The notes beneath the pieces were generated by a model. It was not told where the DNA came from and did not search any database. It saw nothing but the letters and a program-made list of their open reading frames with translations. A stretch of 64,000 bases of DNA, from NCBI GenBank assembly GCA_030847615.1, contig JAUMIR010000014.1, positions 11,632,501 through 11,696,500 of the forward strand. The letters are read 5' to 3'. Below, in pieces: positions 10,977 through 21,929 of this stretch (position 1 is its first letter; each line of letters begins with the position of its first letter). The stretch comes from Gambelia wislizenii. Lineage: Eukaryota > Chordata > Lepidosauria > Squamata > Crotaphytidae. The translations under genes were made by a program, and so were the position numbers.

Positions 10977-11796
10977 GGGCTCATCTACAAAGGCTGATAA
11001 TCTCGGTGCAGCCTAGAGTATTTTGGTTCGAGAACTGCCCCAGATTTCCTCCGTTACCAGTGCACCATGGAGCCACGGTGGTGCAGTGGTTAAATGCCAG
11101 TATTGCAAGTCACCACATTGCAAGTTCAATTCCAGAAGGCTCCAAGGTTCACTCAGCCTTCCATCCTTTTGTAGGTTGGTAAAATGAGTACCCAGCTTGT
11201 GGGGGCAATTAGCTAACACAAACTGGAAACTGTTTAATGCAGTGTAGATGTGTAAATATCTATTGCTTAAAAACAATTTGTAAGCCACTCTGATAGCCTT
11301 GTGGCTGAAGAGAGGGGTATAACTAACTAACTAACTAAATAAATAAAATAAATAAAATTCTGCAGTGATACTGGGCAGATGTCCACAAATGCATTCCTGC
11401 TGTGTTGCCCAGCACTGCCGCTGGTGCAAGTCCATCCTCTGAGGCCAGAAACGAGGTGACCAGCATGGATCACATGGCTGGGTGCCTTGTTGTGATCTCA
11501 AAGGACACAACTCACACTAGCAATGATGGCAGTGGGCAACTGGGGATGTGTGTGAAGATACCCGCCCAGTGTCACTACGGAGTGTACTGGGCTTTCCTGT
11601 AAAACCCAGAGCAAATTCTGAGGGTTTTTAAAAAAACTCTTTTAAGGGTGATTTAGCACGGATCCAGTGCTTAACTGGCTGGACATTGTGAAGACAGTTC
11701 ACACCAGAATTGGGGATTTGGCCCTGCATCATCTGGACTGATTGCTGTGGGAATGGGGTGAGGGCCTTTTATTTGGCCGGTGTAGAGAAGCCCCAA
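10977..11796. mobile_element. Family B element carrying a nested SINE
   Basis: Ends GGGCTCATCTACAAAGGC and GGCCGGTGTAGAGAAGCCCC are inverted repeats. The SINE at 11065-11361 interrupts the interior. Confidence 0.5.
11065..11361 (+). mobile_element. tRNA-type SINE with L2-like tail
   Basis: Starts GAGCCACGGTGGTGCAGTGG, has a B-box-like GTTCAATTCCAG, and ends GTAAGCCACTCTGATAGCC... with (TAAA)n. The tail resembles L2 3' ends in this window, suggesting L2-driven mobilisation. Confidence 0.75.
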
Positions 11797-11844
11797 GTGT
11801 GCCATCAGGATTCTGGCCTTCATGAGCCAAAGCTTAACCAAAGG

Positions 11845-12010
11845 CCCTTTCATGTTTGATTCCACATTATATGGCAACATCTTATAGTAAGTCCCTAGAA
11901 CTAATAGGCTGAGAATTCTAAATACCCTCTTCTTAAACCACAAATCCCATGATTCCATTCGATGTTGCCATGGCAGTTAAAGTGGAATCATACTGCTACA
12001 ACTGTGTAGT
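11845..12010. mobile_element. Harbinger-like MITE, partial (family H)
   Basis: Contains the CAAATCCCATGATTCCAT and GGCAGTTAAAGTGGAATCAT segments of family H. It stops about 30 bases from a SARDH exon. Confidence 0.55.
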
Positions 12011-12039
12011 GTTAAAGGTTGGAAACGTATTCTACTTAC

Positions 12040-12218
12040 AGACATGAGCCTCTTGTATTCATCCAGTCTTTGCTTGTTGGAAGCAATGAAGAGGCCACCA
12101 TTTTGAATCCACCCAGTATGGAGACCCGTCTCTTGCTCCAAGTCCCGGCTGACCACGTTGCGGGTGTGAGCCAACAACTCAACTTCCACATCGCTTGGGC
12201 GCAACTGCCACAAAAGAC
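12040..12218 (-). CDS. SARDH: Sarcosine dehydrogenase, second coding exon
   Basis: Encodes [15 protein letters not shown]...[16 protein letters not shown]...LDEYKRLMS, 59 codons plus two bases completing the glycine split from the previous exon. It continues the FAD-dependent oxidoreductase (DAO) domain; the [13 protein letters not shown] stretch is nearly invariant in SARDH. The acceptor is CTCAG|GT and the donor TCT|GTAAGT, phase 0. Intron to the previous exon is about 1.4 kb and holds a Tigger-like MITE and a Harbinger-like MITE. Confidence 0.95.
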
Positions 12219-12513
12219 CTGAGGAAATGGGGGAGGGGTCAGAAGAAGGGGAAACAAAGGTACCATGAAAGGATTCAAGGGATGAATTCTCATGTGCAAA
12301 TTAATTATCATTCCCATTGTGTCCATCAAGGGAGGGAAGCAGCTTTTCTTAGAACCACACTAAATTTGTTCAGAAGACAATTTTCTAAGATTTCTCTCTC
12401 TCTCTAGGCTGTCCTTGGACTGTTGGTGAAAGTTGACACCCAGGAATATTTGGTAAAGTGCCCCAAATCCCCTATTTTTCCATCCACAAACACAGGTGAG
12501 GATTTTGCTCAGG

Positions 12514-12731
12514 GGTCCTTTCACACTAATAATAGCACTATGATTCTACTTTAACTGCTATGGCAACATCCAATGATGTCCTGAGATGTGTAGTTTAGGG
12601 ACAGTATTTAGAATTATCAGCCAGAGAGCTCTAGGACCTCACCAAACTACAAATCCCAAGACTCTTTTAAGAGGCAGACATGGTAGTTAAAGTGGAATCA
12701 TAGTGTGGGGATTGCTTGTGTGAAAGGACCC
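12514..12731. mobile_element. Family H MITE
   Basis: Ends GGGTCCTTTCACACTA and GTGTGAAAGGACCC; interior palindromic, with CTACAAATCCCAAGACTC. Confidence 0.7.
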
Positions 12732-12784
12732 AAGATCTTGACTGATTTCTTTCAGTTCCAAAAGGGGATAAGAGCAGACTGTTC

Positions 12785-13019
12785 TACAGTTGTCCCTTCA
12801 TATCCATGGATTTGGTATCCACGGATTTAAATATTCATGGCTTGAAAATATTCTTAAAAAAATAATAATCCAAAAAGCAAACCTTGATGTTGCCATCTTA
12901 TGTAAGGGACACCATTGTGCTGTGCCATTGCATATAATGGGAGTTGAGTATTCATGGATTTTGGTATCCACAGAGAGTCCTGGAGCCAAACCCCAGCAAA
13001 TATGAAGGGACAACTGTAT
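12785..13019. mobile_element. Tigger-like MITE (type 1)
   Basis: Complete, with ACAGTTGTCCCTTCATATCC and AGGGACAACTGTAT ends; lies in the intron between the first two SARDH coding exons. Confidence 0.85.
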
Positions 13020-13039
13020 ATAAGTGGGTTTGGAGTCAC

Positions 13040-13340
13040 TCCTAGAATCAAACATTCACATTTATTACAGTCTACTGAATGTTCAAATTTTACCATTCAT
13101 GTCTGGAGTCCAAAATTTTAAGTTCAGACTTTGAAGATGAAATTCCACCTCAGGATTTTGAAATTCAGGAATCAGGGTCTCTCTTAGAGACAAATATTCA
13201 CATCTAACACAGTGTGCAGACTGTTCAATTTTTACCATTCACATGTTTGAATAAAAAACTTAAAATTCATATTTGGAAGGTGCAATTTCACCCCAGGACT
13301 TTGAGATTCAGATACACTAGGTTCCTGGATGGAGTGCCAG
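13040..13340 (+). repeat. Diverged tandem duplication, about 155-base unit
   Basis: The series AATCAAACATTCACAT, TTCAAATTTTACCATTCA, CCTCAGGATTTTGAAATTCA recurs about 155 bases later in altered form. No known family recognised. Confidence 0.5.
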
Positions 13341-13602
13341 CTGAAGTGGGAATTGCTAGAATCATGTTCTGGCAATTGAGACCATGGCATCACAACAGGA
13401 TCACAACAGCCCATTCCAAAACTGCCTCATTCATACCTACAGTAGCTGGCAGACAGTGTGTGAGTTCACTACCTACTGGGTGAACAGGGCAGGGGAGGAG
13501 GCCATCTTAAGTAGCTCACCAAAGTCTCTGAGCTACCTCACACGCCTTGATCACCTTCACACAGCCAACAGGGACTGCTCACACAAAACTACATGATTTT
13601 AC

Positions 13603-13935
13603 CTGCTGTATGCCAGGTGGTCCCTGAAGTCAAGCGGTCCCTCTCGAGCAAGACGACATTGGTCACTCCCATCTTGGCAAGGTGATAGACAGTTTGGCAC
13701 CCCAGGCTACCTCCACCAACCACGACCACATCTGCCGATGCAGGGAGCGGCTTGGTGGGCCCCTGTCCTGCTGGCGGACTCCCTTCCTTTAGTGTCCTCT
13801 CATAGGGAACATTCTTTTCTGTTGTTTGGCCTGACCCACTGCTGAAGAATCGGACACCATGCCCAGAGGATGGAGTCTGGAGGGATGAGGCTATCCGGAA
13901 GGCACGTCTCAAGTTGGCCATGGTGATCTAGAAGT
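13603..13935 (-). CDS. SARDH: Sarcosine dehydrogenase, first coding exon (start codon at 13919-13921)
   Basis: SARDH oxidises sarcosine to glycine in the mitochondrial matrix, passing electrons to ETF and one carbon to folate. This exon encodes residues 1-106 plus one base. An Arg/Ser-rich N-terminus (R5, R6, R9) fits a mitochondrial presequence. The Rossmann motif GGGSLG is at residues 69-74, followed by LLERDRLTSGTTWHTAG; H104 aligns with the histidine known to bind FAD covalently in this family. The start was chosen because it has a strong context (A at -3, G at +4), matches the N-terminus of mammalian SARDH, and lies only 14 bases inside the exon, after a pyrimidine-rich tract and a CTAAG acceptor. 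That implies an upstream noncoding exon. The donor is G|GTAAAA at the low-coordinate end. Identification rests on protein similarity recalled from mammals and is strong. Confidence 0.95.
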
Positions 13936-14205
13936 CTTAGAGAGGGGAACAGAGAGAGAGAGAGAAGGAATCAGCACAACATGACAGTTTGCAATTCCCA
14001 AGCACAAAGACTATATTGTATAACAGCTGTGTCTTGCTGCCTTCTGGGGAAGAATGAGAAATAGAGCATCCAAATGCAGTGAGCCCCATGGGTCCCTCAG
14101 TAGGCCAAATCAAGGCATGTTGAAAGTAGTAGTAGTTGTGTGTCAATGGATACCCTGTCTGGGGATATCCAGTGGAGACAAATGGATACATAGAATTTAA
14201 TCTGA

Positions 14206-14429
14206 GAGATTCCACCTCAACATTAGGAGGAACTTTTTGACAGTAAGAGCTGTTTGGCAGTGGAACACACTCCCTTGGAGCGTGGTGGGTCTCCTTCCTT
14301 GGAGGTCTTCAAACAGAGGCTGGATGGCCATCTGTCGGGGATGCTTTGATTGTGATTTCCTGCATGGCAGGGGGTTTGCTGGGTGGCCCTCGTGGTCTCT
14401 TCCAACTCTACAATTCTATGATTCTATGA
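14206..14429 (+). mobile_element. CR1 LINE, 3' end
   Basis: Starts at GAGATTCCACCTCAACATTAGG and runs to ATTCTATGATTCTATGA. Lies upstream of the SARDH start. Confidence 0.88.
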
Positions 14430-15232
14430 CACATGATCCACACCACTGTTTTAATGCCTTCTTCAAGTTACTTAAAACCAAAAATAATCCCCAAGTGTAT
14501 GTGTGTGTGTATCTTTTGAAATGCAGATCAGTTATGTTTTAAACCAAAATTTCTTAGCTCTAGTAAGAGTTTTAGGGATTTTTCTTCTTAATTCAGGTAT
14601 TTTCTCATGGTGGGCAGGTTAATAAAAATTTGCTAGGATATTTATATATTCATATATTTAAAGGCAATACTGTTATTGTATCATTTATGGTAAGTTTTAA
14701 GGCCTGAAAAACAGTAGCAGCATTGTTGCAAGTAAACACAAGCAAACAAAAATAATAATTCCATTCGTTGCTGAAAATATTTATAAAAACTCAGCATCAC
14801 GCTCAGTGGTGCAATGGTAAATTACGTAATGCAAACTCTCACCAAGACAGGTGAGCAACGCTCTCATGAAGAGTCCAAAAATGCAGATACCTGGGCTGAT
14901 CAAAGACATTTCTAGTCATTTTCATCTCTGGTAGGGGCAGGTCTTTTGTCAAACTAATGGCTCTTCCCACACACAAAACCCTGCCACTCATCATGTGCCT
15001 CTGACTGCAACAGTGGATTGCTCCTACTGATACATTGCTGCTGGAACAATCAATCCACTCCTTCTTTAGATGCTGTGGCGTTGCAGCTGAACTGGGAGGA
15101 AAATGAATCCAAAAGGGGTGGGAGACAGTGTTGTCAACAAAAAATGCTCAACAAAAAATTATACAGCTTCAATCCTGTGAACCCTGACTCCACTATACCT
15201 CTGGTCGTACCTAGACCACTTTATCCTCTTGA
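14430..15232. other. No gene or clear element seen
   Basis: AT-rich sequence upstream of the SARDH start exon, presumed to be first-intron sequence. Includes a short (GT)n run near 14496-14510. Confidence 0.4.
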
Positions 15233-15236
15233 TGGT

Positions 15237-15620
15237 ATCATACCCTCCAACTGTCTCAATTTGGCAGGGACAGTCCCAATTAGTTTTCTTTCATCCCACT
15301 TTTCAGTTGCTTTTTAAACATCCCAGTTTCTCTCTCCTTCTCCCAAGTTACCCCTTTGCCCTCAGCTTACTTCCATTGCTCTAAACTGAGTTCAAAGTAC
15401 AAAAATAGTTAGAACTCAGTTATCTCAAATGGGAGGCAAGGAGATGAAGGGATGGAATCTTGCCCTTCCCAGTCAGCTCAGGCAAAAGCAAACTGCTTCA
15501 GCCTTTCCTAGCTTGTGTGTTCTTCCTCATTGATACTTTTTGCCATTTTGACCACACTCTGATGTTGCTTGGCCACATGTGTCCCTTTTTTCATCTGTGA
15601 AATGTTGGCAGGTATGCAGT
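15237..15620. mobile_element. Miniature transposon, family A
   Basis: Ends ATACCCTCCAACTGTC and GTTGGCAGGTAT; co-linear with the copy at 1936-2302 throughout. Confidence 0.65.
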
Positions 15621-16286
15621 ATATATCTGCTGCTAGTTGAAAACTACAATGCCAGAAGACAGTTTCAAAAACCCTCAAGATGAAGAAAGCCGCCAAACAC
15701 ACCTCTTGCCTTTGACCTGGTAAGCACCAGAACAATTCAAATTAAAGTGTCTTTATTTCCTATGGCCAAAGGCAATCTAATTTCAGAAGGAGTGCTAGCA
15801 AACGTTGATGCCATTAGGCGGGGTTGGGGGAGCCTTACAACCTTTGGGTGTGTTCTTCTGCCCTTCATCGGTGCCTTGGGTGTGAGAGTCTGTAGGAAGC
15901 AGACAAGGTTCTGGCTCCCCACAGAATGTGGAAGAAGAGTCATATGTGGGTGGGTCTAAAGTAGAAACAAAGTTGAGTTTTAAATTGGACCTAGGATAAT
16001 TACCCCAAATGCCCTGCCTTAGTTTTAGCACATGGACTTCGGGGCTGTTTTTAAGAGGGAGATCAGAGACGTTGATCAGAGACGTTGCTATTAACTTTGC
16101 ATACTTCTAGGTTCTTGAAGGAGGAGGGCAAATTACTTTCCCCATCCATTATCACTGAAACAGTTGAAGACTCTTCCAAGCACAACATGTACTTACAAGT
16201 GCCTTCCATGTGTTTGCTCACAGTCACTCACTCCCAAGTAAGTGTGCATAGGATTGATTGCAGGCCACCTTTATTCCTGGGAGGGC

Positions 16287-16514
16287 TAAGGGTGCATCTA
16301 CACTGTGGAAAAAAATGCAGTTTGACACCACTTCAAGTGCTGTAGCTTCATCCCATGAAATCCTGGGATCTGTAGTTTTACAAGGTCTTCAGCCTTTTCT
16401 GCCAAAGAGTGCTAGTGCCTCACCAAACTACAAAACCCAGGATTCTGTTGGATGGAGCCACAGCACTTAAAGTGGTGTCAAAATGTGCTATTTTGACAGT
16501 GTAGATGCAGCCTT
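16287..16514. mobile_element. Family H MITE (Harbinger-like)
   Basis: Ends GGGTGCATCTACACTG and CAGTGTAGATGCAGCC; almost palindromic overall. Confidence 0.7.
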
Positions 16515-16544
16515 ACACTGGATCAGTTTCAATCTGTAAGTACT

Positions 16545-16895
16545 GATGATGTGGACAAGCTTCTTGGTAGAGTGAGGAAGACTACCTGCCCTCTTGATCC
16601 TTGCCCTTCATGGTGGGCCGTCGAGGGGCGTGATGCCTTGAGGCTGTTCCTCACGGACATCATCAATGCATCCCTTAGGGAAGGTCATGTTCCATCTTGC
16701 TTGAAGGAAGCAGTGGTTAGAGCGCTCCTAAAAAGACCTTCTCTTGACCCTCTGGATATGAAGAACTATAGGCCAGTCTCCTTATCACCTTTCTTGAGCA
16801 AGGTGATCAAGACAGCGGTTGCTCTTCAACTCCAAGCTGTCTTGGAAGAAACTGATTATCTAGATCCATTTCAAACTGGCTTTAGGATGGAATAA
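16545..16895 (+). mobile_element. L2-type LINE, reverse-transcriptase fragment
   Basis: Reads TTCPLDPCPSWW...GHVPSCLKEAVVRALLKRPSLDPLDMKNYRPVSLSPFLSKVI...LEETDYLDPFQTGFR, the start of the RT domain of L2-class LINEs. It ends in a stop and is followed by a CR1 fragment. Confidence 0.75.
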
Positions 16896-16959
16896 AGAAT
16901 CAATGAAAAGTGCTGCCTTACTAACTGCTGAAGCATAGGAGCAGAACATGATACAGACA

Positions 16960-17461
16960 ACATCATGTGGATACTGTGTCCAGTTCTGGACACCACAATT
17001 CAGGAAGGATATTGAGAAGCTGGAAGGTGTCCAGAGGAGGGTGACCAGGATGGTAAATGGTCTGGAACCCATGCCCTATGGGGAGTGGCTTAGGGAACTG
17101 GGTCAAAGAGAAGAGAAGGTTGAAAGGGAACATGGTAGCTATGTTTAAATATTTGAAGGGATGTCATACTGAGGATGAAGGAAGCTTGTTTTCTGCTGCT
17201 GCAGAGACAAGTACACAGAGCAATGGGTTCAAACTACAGGAAAAGAGATTCCACCTAAACATTAGGAAGAACATCCTGAGAGTAAGAGCTGTTCAGCAGT
17301 GGAATACACTGCCTCGTAGTGCGGTGTAGTCTCCTTTGGAGGTTTTTAAACAGAGGCTGTATGGCTACCTGTTGGGAATTATTTGATTGTGTATTCCTGC
17401 ACAGCAGGGGGTTGGACTGGATGGCCCTTGGGGGTCTCTTCCAACTCTATGATTCTATGAA
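16960..17461 (+). mobile_element. CR1 LINE, 3' part
   Basis: Reads [27 protein letters not shown]..., with frame breaks, to the ATGATTCTATGA end. Confidence 0.88.
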
Positions 17462-17769
17462 ACTGGGTCCTGTTTGCGGGACAAAAATGTCATCCTGGTG
17501 TTCTCCTAAGGTACTTTTTGCTGCATCTGATAATCTCCTCTGTGACAATTGCTGTCTTACTATTTCTTAGTGCTTGGTAACTTAGGACACTTCTTATTGA
17601 TCATGCAACAGGAGGCTCAACGACATGAGTCTTGGTGGTCCCATTTTGCCAAATTATTTTTTGAGGGGGCTCAGCCCCCTTATCTTACTTTGGGGGGGGG
17701 ACTGAGCCCCACCTCCCCTTTGTTCCAGGGTACATCTGTTAGCCCTGTGGGGATGAGGGGTGGAAAGGG

Positions 17770-18195
17770 GTGGTAGGATCCACCCAACTTCTATGGAAGC
17801 TGATCAAATGTCAAGGAGGCCTCCCAGGACTCCCAAAAGAACATGCCCATGTTTCAACATCTCCTGGGGAGGTCCTTCTCTCTGTCACACCACCCTTAAA
17901 GATTCAGCTGGTAGAACCTGTGACAGGGCCTTCTTGGTGGCTGCTCCCAGGGTCTGCAACTCCCTTCCTATAGAAATTAGACTGGCATCCAGCCTGTTAT
18001 CCCTTTTGTTTCAGCAGGCCTTTGAGGACTGATCACTCAGGAGGGAAAGGGCCTTTCAGAATGTGCTCTGCTGTTTATTTTTTGTTTTCTATTTAAATGG
18101 TCATGCTTTTAACTGCTTGCAGTTCTACTGTTTATTTCATTATATTTTTATATGTGTGTTTTATATATGTAGAAAAATATATGTTTAATAAAAAA
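17770..18195 (+). mobile_element. L2-type LINE, 3' end
   Basis: Reads DRAFLVAAPRVCNSLPIEIRLASSLLS...FQQAFED, the end of an L2-type ORF, followed by an AT-rich 3' UTR. It could be the far end of the same L2 whose RT begins at 16.5 kb. Confidence 0.65.
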
Positions 18196-18250
18196 CATGT
18201 ATGTGTGTGTGTTTACACATGAGCGTACACACACATACATGTGTGTGTAT

Positions 18251-18713
18251 ACAGTCAGCCCTCCATATCCATGAATTCAACCAACCATGGCTTGACAATA
18301 TCTCTCTCCCCCCCCCCAAAAAAAATCCACAAAGCAAACCTTGCTGTTCACCATTTTATATAAGGGACATCATTTTACTATACCACTGTATATAACGGGA
18401 CTTCAGCAGCCACATGCCAGTACTGCAAGCCACCATGTCGCAAGTTCGATTCCAGCCGGCTCCAAGGTTCACTCAGCCTTCCATCCTTTCGTAGGTCGGT
18501 AAATTGAGTACCCAGCTTGTGGGGGGCAATTAGCTAACACACATTGGAAACTGTTTAATGCAGTGTAGATGTGTAAATAGCTATTGCTTAAAACAATTTG
18601 TAAGCCGCTCTGATAGCCTTGTGGCTGAAGAGCGGGGTATAAATAAATAAATAAATAAATATAAGTATCCACAGGGGGTCCTGGAACCAAACCCCAATGG
18701 ATATCAAGGGCTC
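18251..18713. mobile_element. Tigger-like MITE (type 1) split by a SINE
   Basis: The left part ends near 18394 and the right part resumes at about 18663 with AAGTATCCACAGGGGGTCC. The insert is a tRNA-type SINE. Confidence 0.7.
18395..18662 (+). mobile_element. tRNA-type SINE with L2-like tail, nested
   Basis: Has B-box-like AAGTTCGATTCCAG and the GTAAGCCGCTCTGATAGCC tail with (AAAT)n. Same family as 11065-11361, slightly better preserved. Confidence 0.75.
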
Positions 18714-18766
18714 ACTCTGTGTGTGTGTGTGTGTGTGGACACATGTGCGTACACATGCACACATGT

Positions 18767-19003
18767 ACAGTCGGCCCTCCATATCCATAGATCCTTTATC
18801 CATGGATTCAGCCAACCACGGCTTGAAATATTCCACATACACACACACACACACAAGATCCAAAAAGCAAACCTTGCTGTTCATCATTTTATATAAGGGA
18901 CACTATTTTCCTACACCACTGTATATAATGGGACTTGAGCATCCATGGATTTTGGTATCCATGGGGGTCCTGAAACCAAACCCCAGTGGATATCAAGGGT
19001 CAC

Positions 19004-19009
<6 letters not shown>
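18767..19009. mobile_element. Tigger-like MITE (type 1)
   Basis: Starts ACAGTCGGCCCTCCATATCC; a (CA)n tract lies inside at about 18839-18855. Confidence 0.75.

Positions 19010-19043
<34 letters not shown>
19005..19043 (+). repeat. (GT)n microsatellite
   Basis: About 19 uninterrupted GT units between a Tigger-like MITE and a BovB-like LINE. Confidence 0.9.
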
Positions 19044-19044
<1 letters not shown>

Positions 19045-19111
19045 AAATGTGGTGTTGGAGAAGAATACTGAGGATATTGAGGATGGCCAAAAAGACAAAC
19101 AAATGTGTCTA

Positions 19112-19733
19112 AGGAGATTATCAGACGCCCTTAATATGGTGTTACAGGAACACCAGGAGCTCGCCAAAGGGCTTCCCTTTCAGACAGCGTCATCCTTGTC
19201 CTGTTATGCTCCTGCACTGGCCCTGTTTTGCCCTCATTTCTTCTTATTCACAGCTTAAGCCATGAATAGATCACCTATTCCGTTCCTATCACGGAACAAT
19301 GGGCAAGTGAAAAGATGCCCCGTTTCTGTAGCGCAATGTCAGCCGCAGTGGGAGGTCAGTTCCAGAACACTTTCAGGTGCGATCAGGACATCCAGGTAAG
19401 TGACACCCTTTTTGGTACCCTCCCTGGGTTACTTTTTATTTTTTAAGTCTGTTTTTGTGCTTGCTGCCACTTTTGGACGTATTTTTGGCTTTATTTTTTT
19501 AATTTACCCCACGCTCGTCCTCTCATGAGAATGGCCCTGGAATTCAACCAGGAAGTGAATGCAGCTCCATGTGAGCTGTATACATTCTGTGTCTGCGAAG
19601 GGGAGCAGACGGATGCGAGATTAAGGTAAGTGCAAAACAGTTAATTACAGTGCCGGGATGGGGTCGTGGGGGGTAGTAAGAGAGGAGATAACGAGACTGG
19701 GACGCTATTTTTGTCCCTGTCCGATAATCTCCT
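19112..19733. mobile_element. 622-bp TA-flanked transposon, family X, copy 1
   Basis: Inverted ends AGGAGATTATCAGAC and GTCCGATAATCTCCT, flanked by TA on both sides. Removing it restores the LINE reading frame (TGTCTA joined to GAACAG). No transposase was seen. A homologous element of the same length is at 58079-58700. Confidence 0.85.
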
Positions 19734-19966
19734 TAGAACAGATCAAGCCAGAACTCTCACTAGATGCCAAGATGACTAAATTGAGGCTGCTGTACTTTGG
19801 TCACATCATGAAAAGACAAGACTCACTGGAAAAGTCAATAACGTTAGGAAAGGTGGAGGGAAAAAGAAAGACAAGACCGCACACCAGATGGATAGACTCA
19901 GTCAGAGAGGCCACAGGCCTGAACCTGCAAGACCTGAGCAGGGCAGTAGAAGACAGGAGGTCTTAG

Positions 19967-20160
19967 AATCATAGAATTGTAGAGTTGGAAGAGACCACAA
20001 GGGCCATCCAGTCCAACCCCCTGCCATGCAGGAAATCACGATCAAAGCATCCTCGACAGATGGCCATCCAGCCTCTGTTTAAAGACCTCCAAGAAAGAAG
20101 ACCCCACCATGCTCTGAGGGAGTGTGTTCCACTACCGAACAGCTCTTACTGTCAAAAAGG
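19967..20160 (-). mobile_element. CR1 LINE, 3' end, nested in BovB-like LINE
   Basis: Begins TAGAATCATAGAATTGTAG; flanked by AGGTCTT copies on both sides, a likely target duplication. Confidence 0.85.
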
Positions 20161-20215
20161 TCTTGAAGATGTCTCATTCACCAGATTGCCATGAGTCAAA
20201 GTCCACTCAAAGACA

Positions 20216-21416
20216 AACCATAACTTATAAGGATTTTTTTTTAAGGGCTAGCAAAATGGAGAGGAAGCTCCGAGGCATTGCTGCTAAGATTTCAGAGGCA
20301 TGGTGGAAAAGGTAGGAAATCAGGAGGTGGTTTACATGGCCAAAAAACATCCTCAACTTATTTGCCCAGAATCCTAATGGTCCCCATGCATTTTGGGACA
20401 ATGTTGCCATATTCAGAAGGAGGAGGACCAAAATACCCACGAGATGTGCAATATACCTAAGTTTTCGCTATTTTTTCTGGCTTTTTTGAAAAGTTTTGTA
20501 AAGTTGTGCGCTATTGGCTGTGTAATCTGCCAGCAATCTTCCTGAAATAGGGGCTCACAGCAGAGCTGTGCTGTGATTGGTCAGACCTCAGAGGAAACGG
20601 ACTTGCAAGAGATGCCTTGCAATACTGGAGCTGCCATTCTTTTTGATGACAGACTGGGGTAACCCCAGCACTCTCCCCATCCCCGACCGCAGGCTGCGGC
20701 TGTGGAGATGTGGGCCTCTGTAACTGTCACAGTCCCAGAGGCCAATATCTCTGCCACTGCAGCCTGTTCCTCCCTGCGACCCCCGTTCCCCGATTGCTGG
20801 CTGTGGGTGCAGAAAGACGGGCACTGTCAGGCATTGGAGGCCATGTCCCCTCTTTGTGAACTGCAAAATCGCCAATTTATCAAAATCTTTCAGAAAAACT
20901 TGTTTCTGCCAAAATCATGTAAACAGCTTGGCACTGGAGCGAAAGGGAGGTAAGCCAGCATTTTCCGCATTAAAAATAGTCATGCAACCAACCCCCAGGA
21001 GAGGGTTAGCTGGATGTATAAAAGAGCCATGTGATTTACATTTCTGGAAACTGCATTTCCTGGCAATTCTAGGCTCTGTTCCACTCTTGTGCCCGCCGGA
21101 CACTTCCAGGACCAGAGTTCTCCTCTTTGCACTTTTCCAAACACTTGTGCCTTTTGTACTATAATCCCTTCCCTTGTTTTGACAATCTGACAGGAAGAAC
21201 TGACCCAGTTTCAGTTCAGGGCTTCTGGCTCCAGTGCCCAGCCTCTGTCAGCTCCTTCCATGCTTCTTTGCTTTTTACAAGTGAGTTTCTCAGTCTCATG
21301 CAGTGTCAGCAAATTCCTTAGCTGAGCAAGATCAGATCTCTGCTTCTGCAGCAGAACCGCTGTCAGCTTCAACAGGCCAGCAGACTTTCCCCCCATTTCT
21401 TTTCAACAAAAATATT
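20216..21416. other. No gene seen; mixed unassigned sequence
   Basis: Several short open frames occur but none resembles a known protein. Some stretches (20560-21170) are moderately GC-rich. No repeat family was recognised. Confidence 0.35.
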
Positions 21417-21418
21417 AA

Positions 21419-21800
21419 TCATAGAATCATAGAATTGCGGAGTTGGAAGAGACCACGAGGGCCATCCAGTCCAACCCCCCTGCCACGCAGGAAATCTTAA
21501 TCAAAGCATCTCCAACAGATGGTAATCCAGCCTCTGTTTAAAGACCTCCAAGGAAGGAGACCCCACCACGCTCCGAGGGAGTGTGTTCCACTGCCGAACA
21601 GCTCTTACTGTCAGAAAGTTCCTCCTCATGTTGAGGTGGAATCTCTGTTCCTGGAGCTTGCATCCATTGCTCCGTGTTCCAGTCTCTGGAGCAGCAGAAA
21701 ACAAGCCTGCTCCATCCTCAGTGTGACATCCCCTCAAATACTTAAACAGGGCTATCGTATCGCCTCTTAACAGTCTTTTTTCCAGGCTAATCATACCCAG
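21419..21800 (-). mobile_element. CR1 LINE, 3' part
   Basis: Good minus-strand copy; an open frame of 100 residues of the RT C-terminus remains. Confidence 0.9.
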
Positions 21801-21929
21801 CATGTTTACAAGCTTGTTTGCAAGAATGTCATGGGGAACCTTGTCAAAGGCCTTATTCTTAATCTCTTGCAGAATAAAAAGGAGGAAGGGAAGGGAGAGG
21901 GGAAAAAAGGAATGTGTTTACTAGTGTTT

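Larger units (their letters stand above)
19043..20215 (+). mobile_element. BovB/RTE-like LINE, C-terminal part, with two nested insertions
   Basis: The outer LINE is 19043-19111, 19734-19966 and 20160-20215. It reads EQIKPELSLDAKMTKLRLLYFGHIMKRQDSLEKSITLGKVEGKRKTR...TRWIDSVREATGLNLQDLSRAVEDRR, like the C-terminus of BovB-type RTE LINEs. It ends with the TTGCCATGAGTCAAAGTCCA tail. A 622-bp transposon and a CR1 interrupt it. Confidence 0.75.

Noticed and set aside
18410..18465. Possible tRNA gene (GTTCGATTCC box)
   Set aside because: It is the B-box of a SINE head followed by SINE body and L2-like tail; no full cloverleaf is present.
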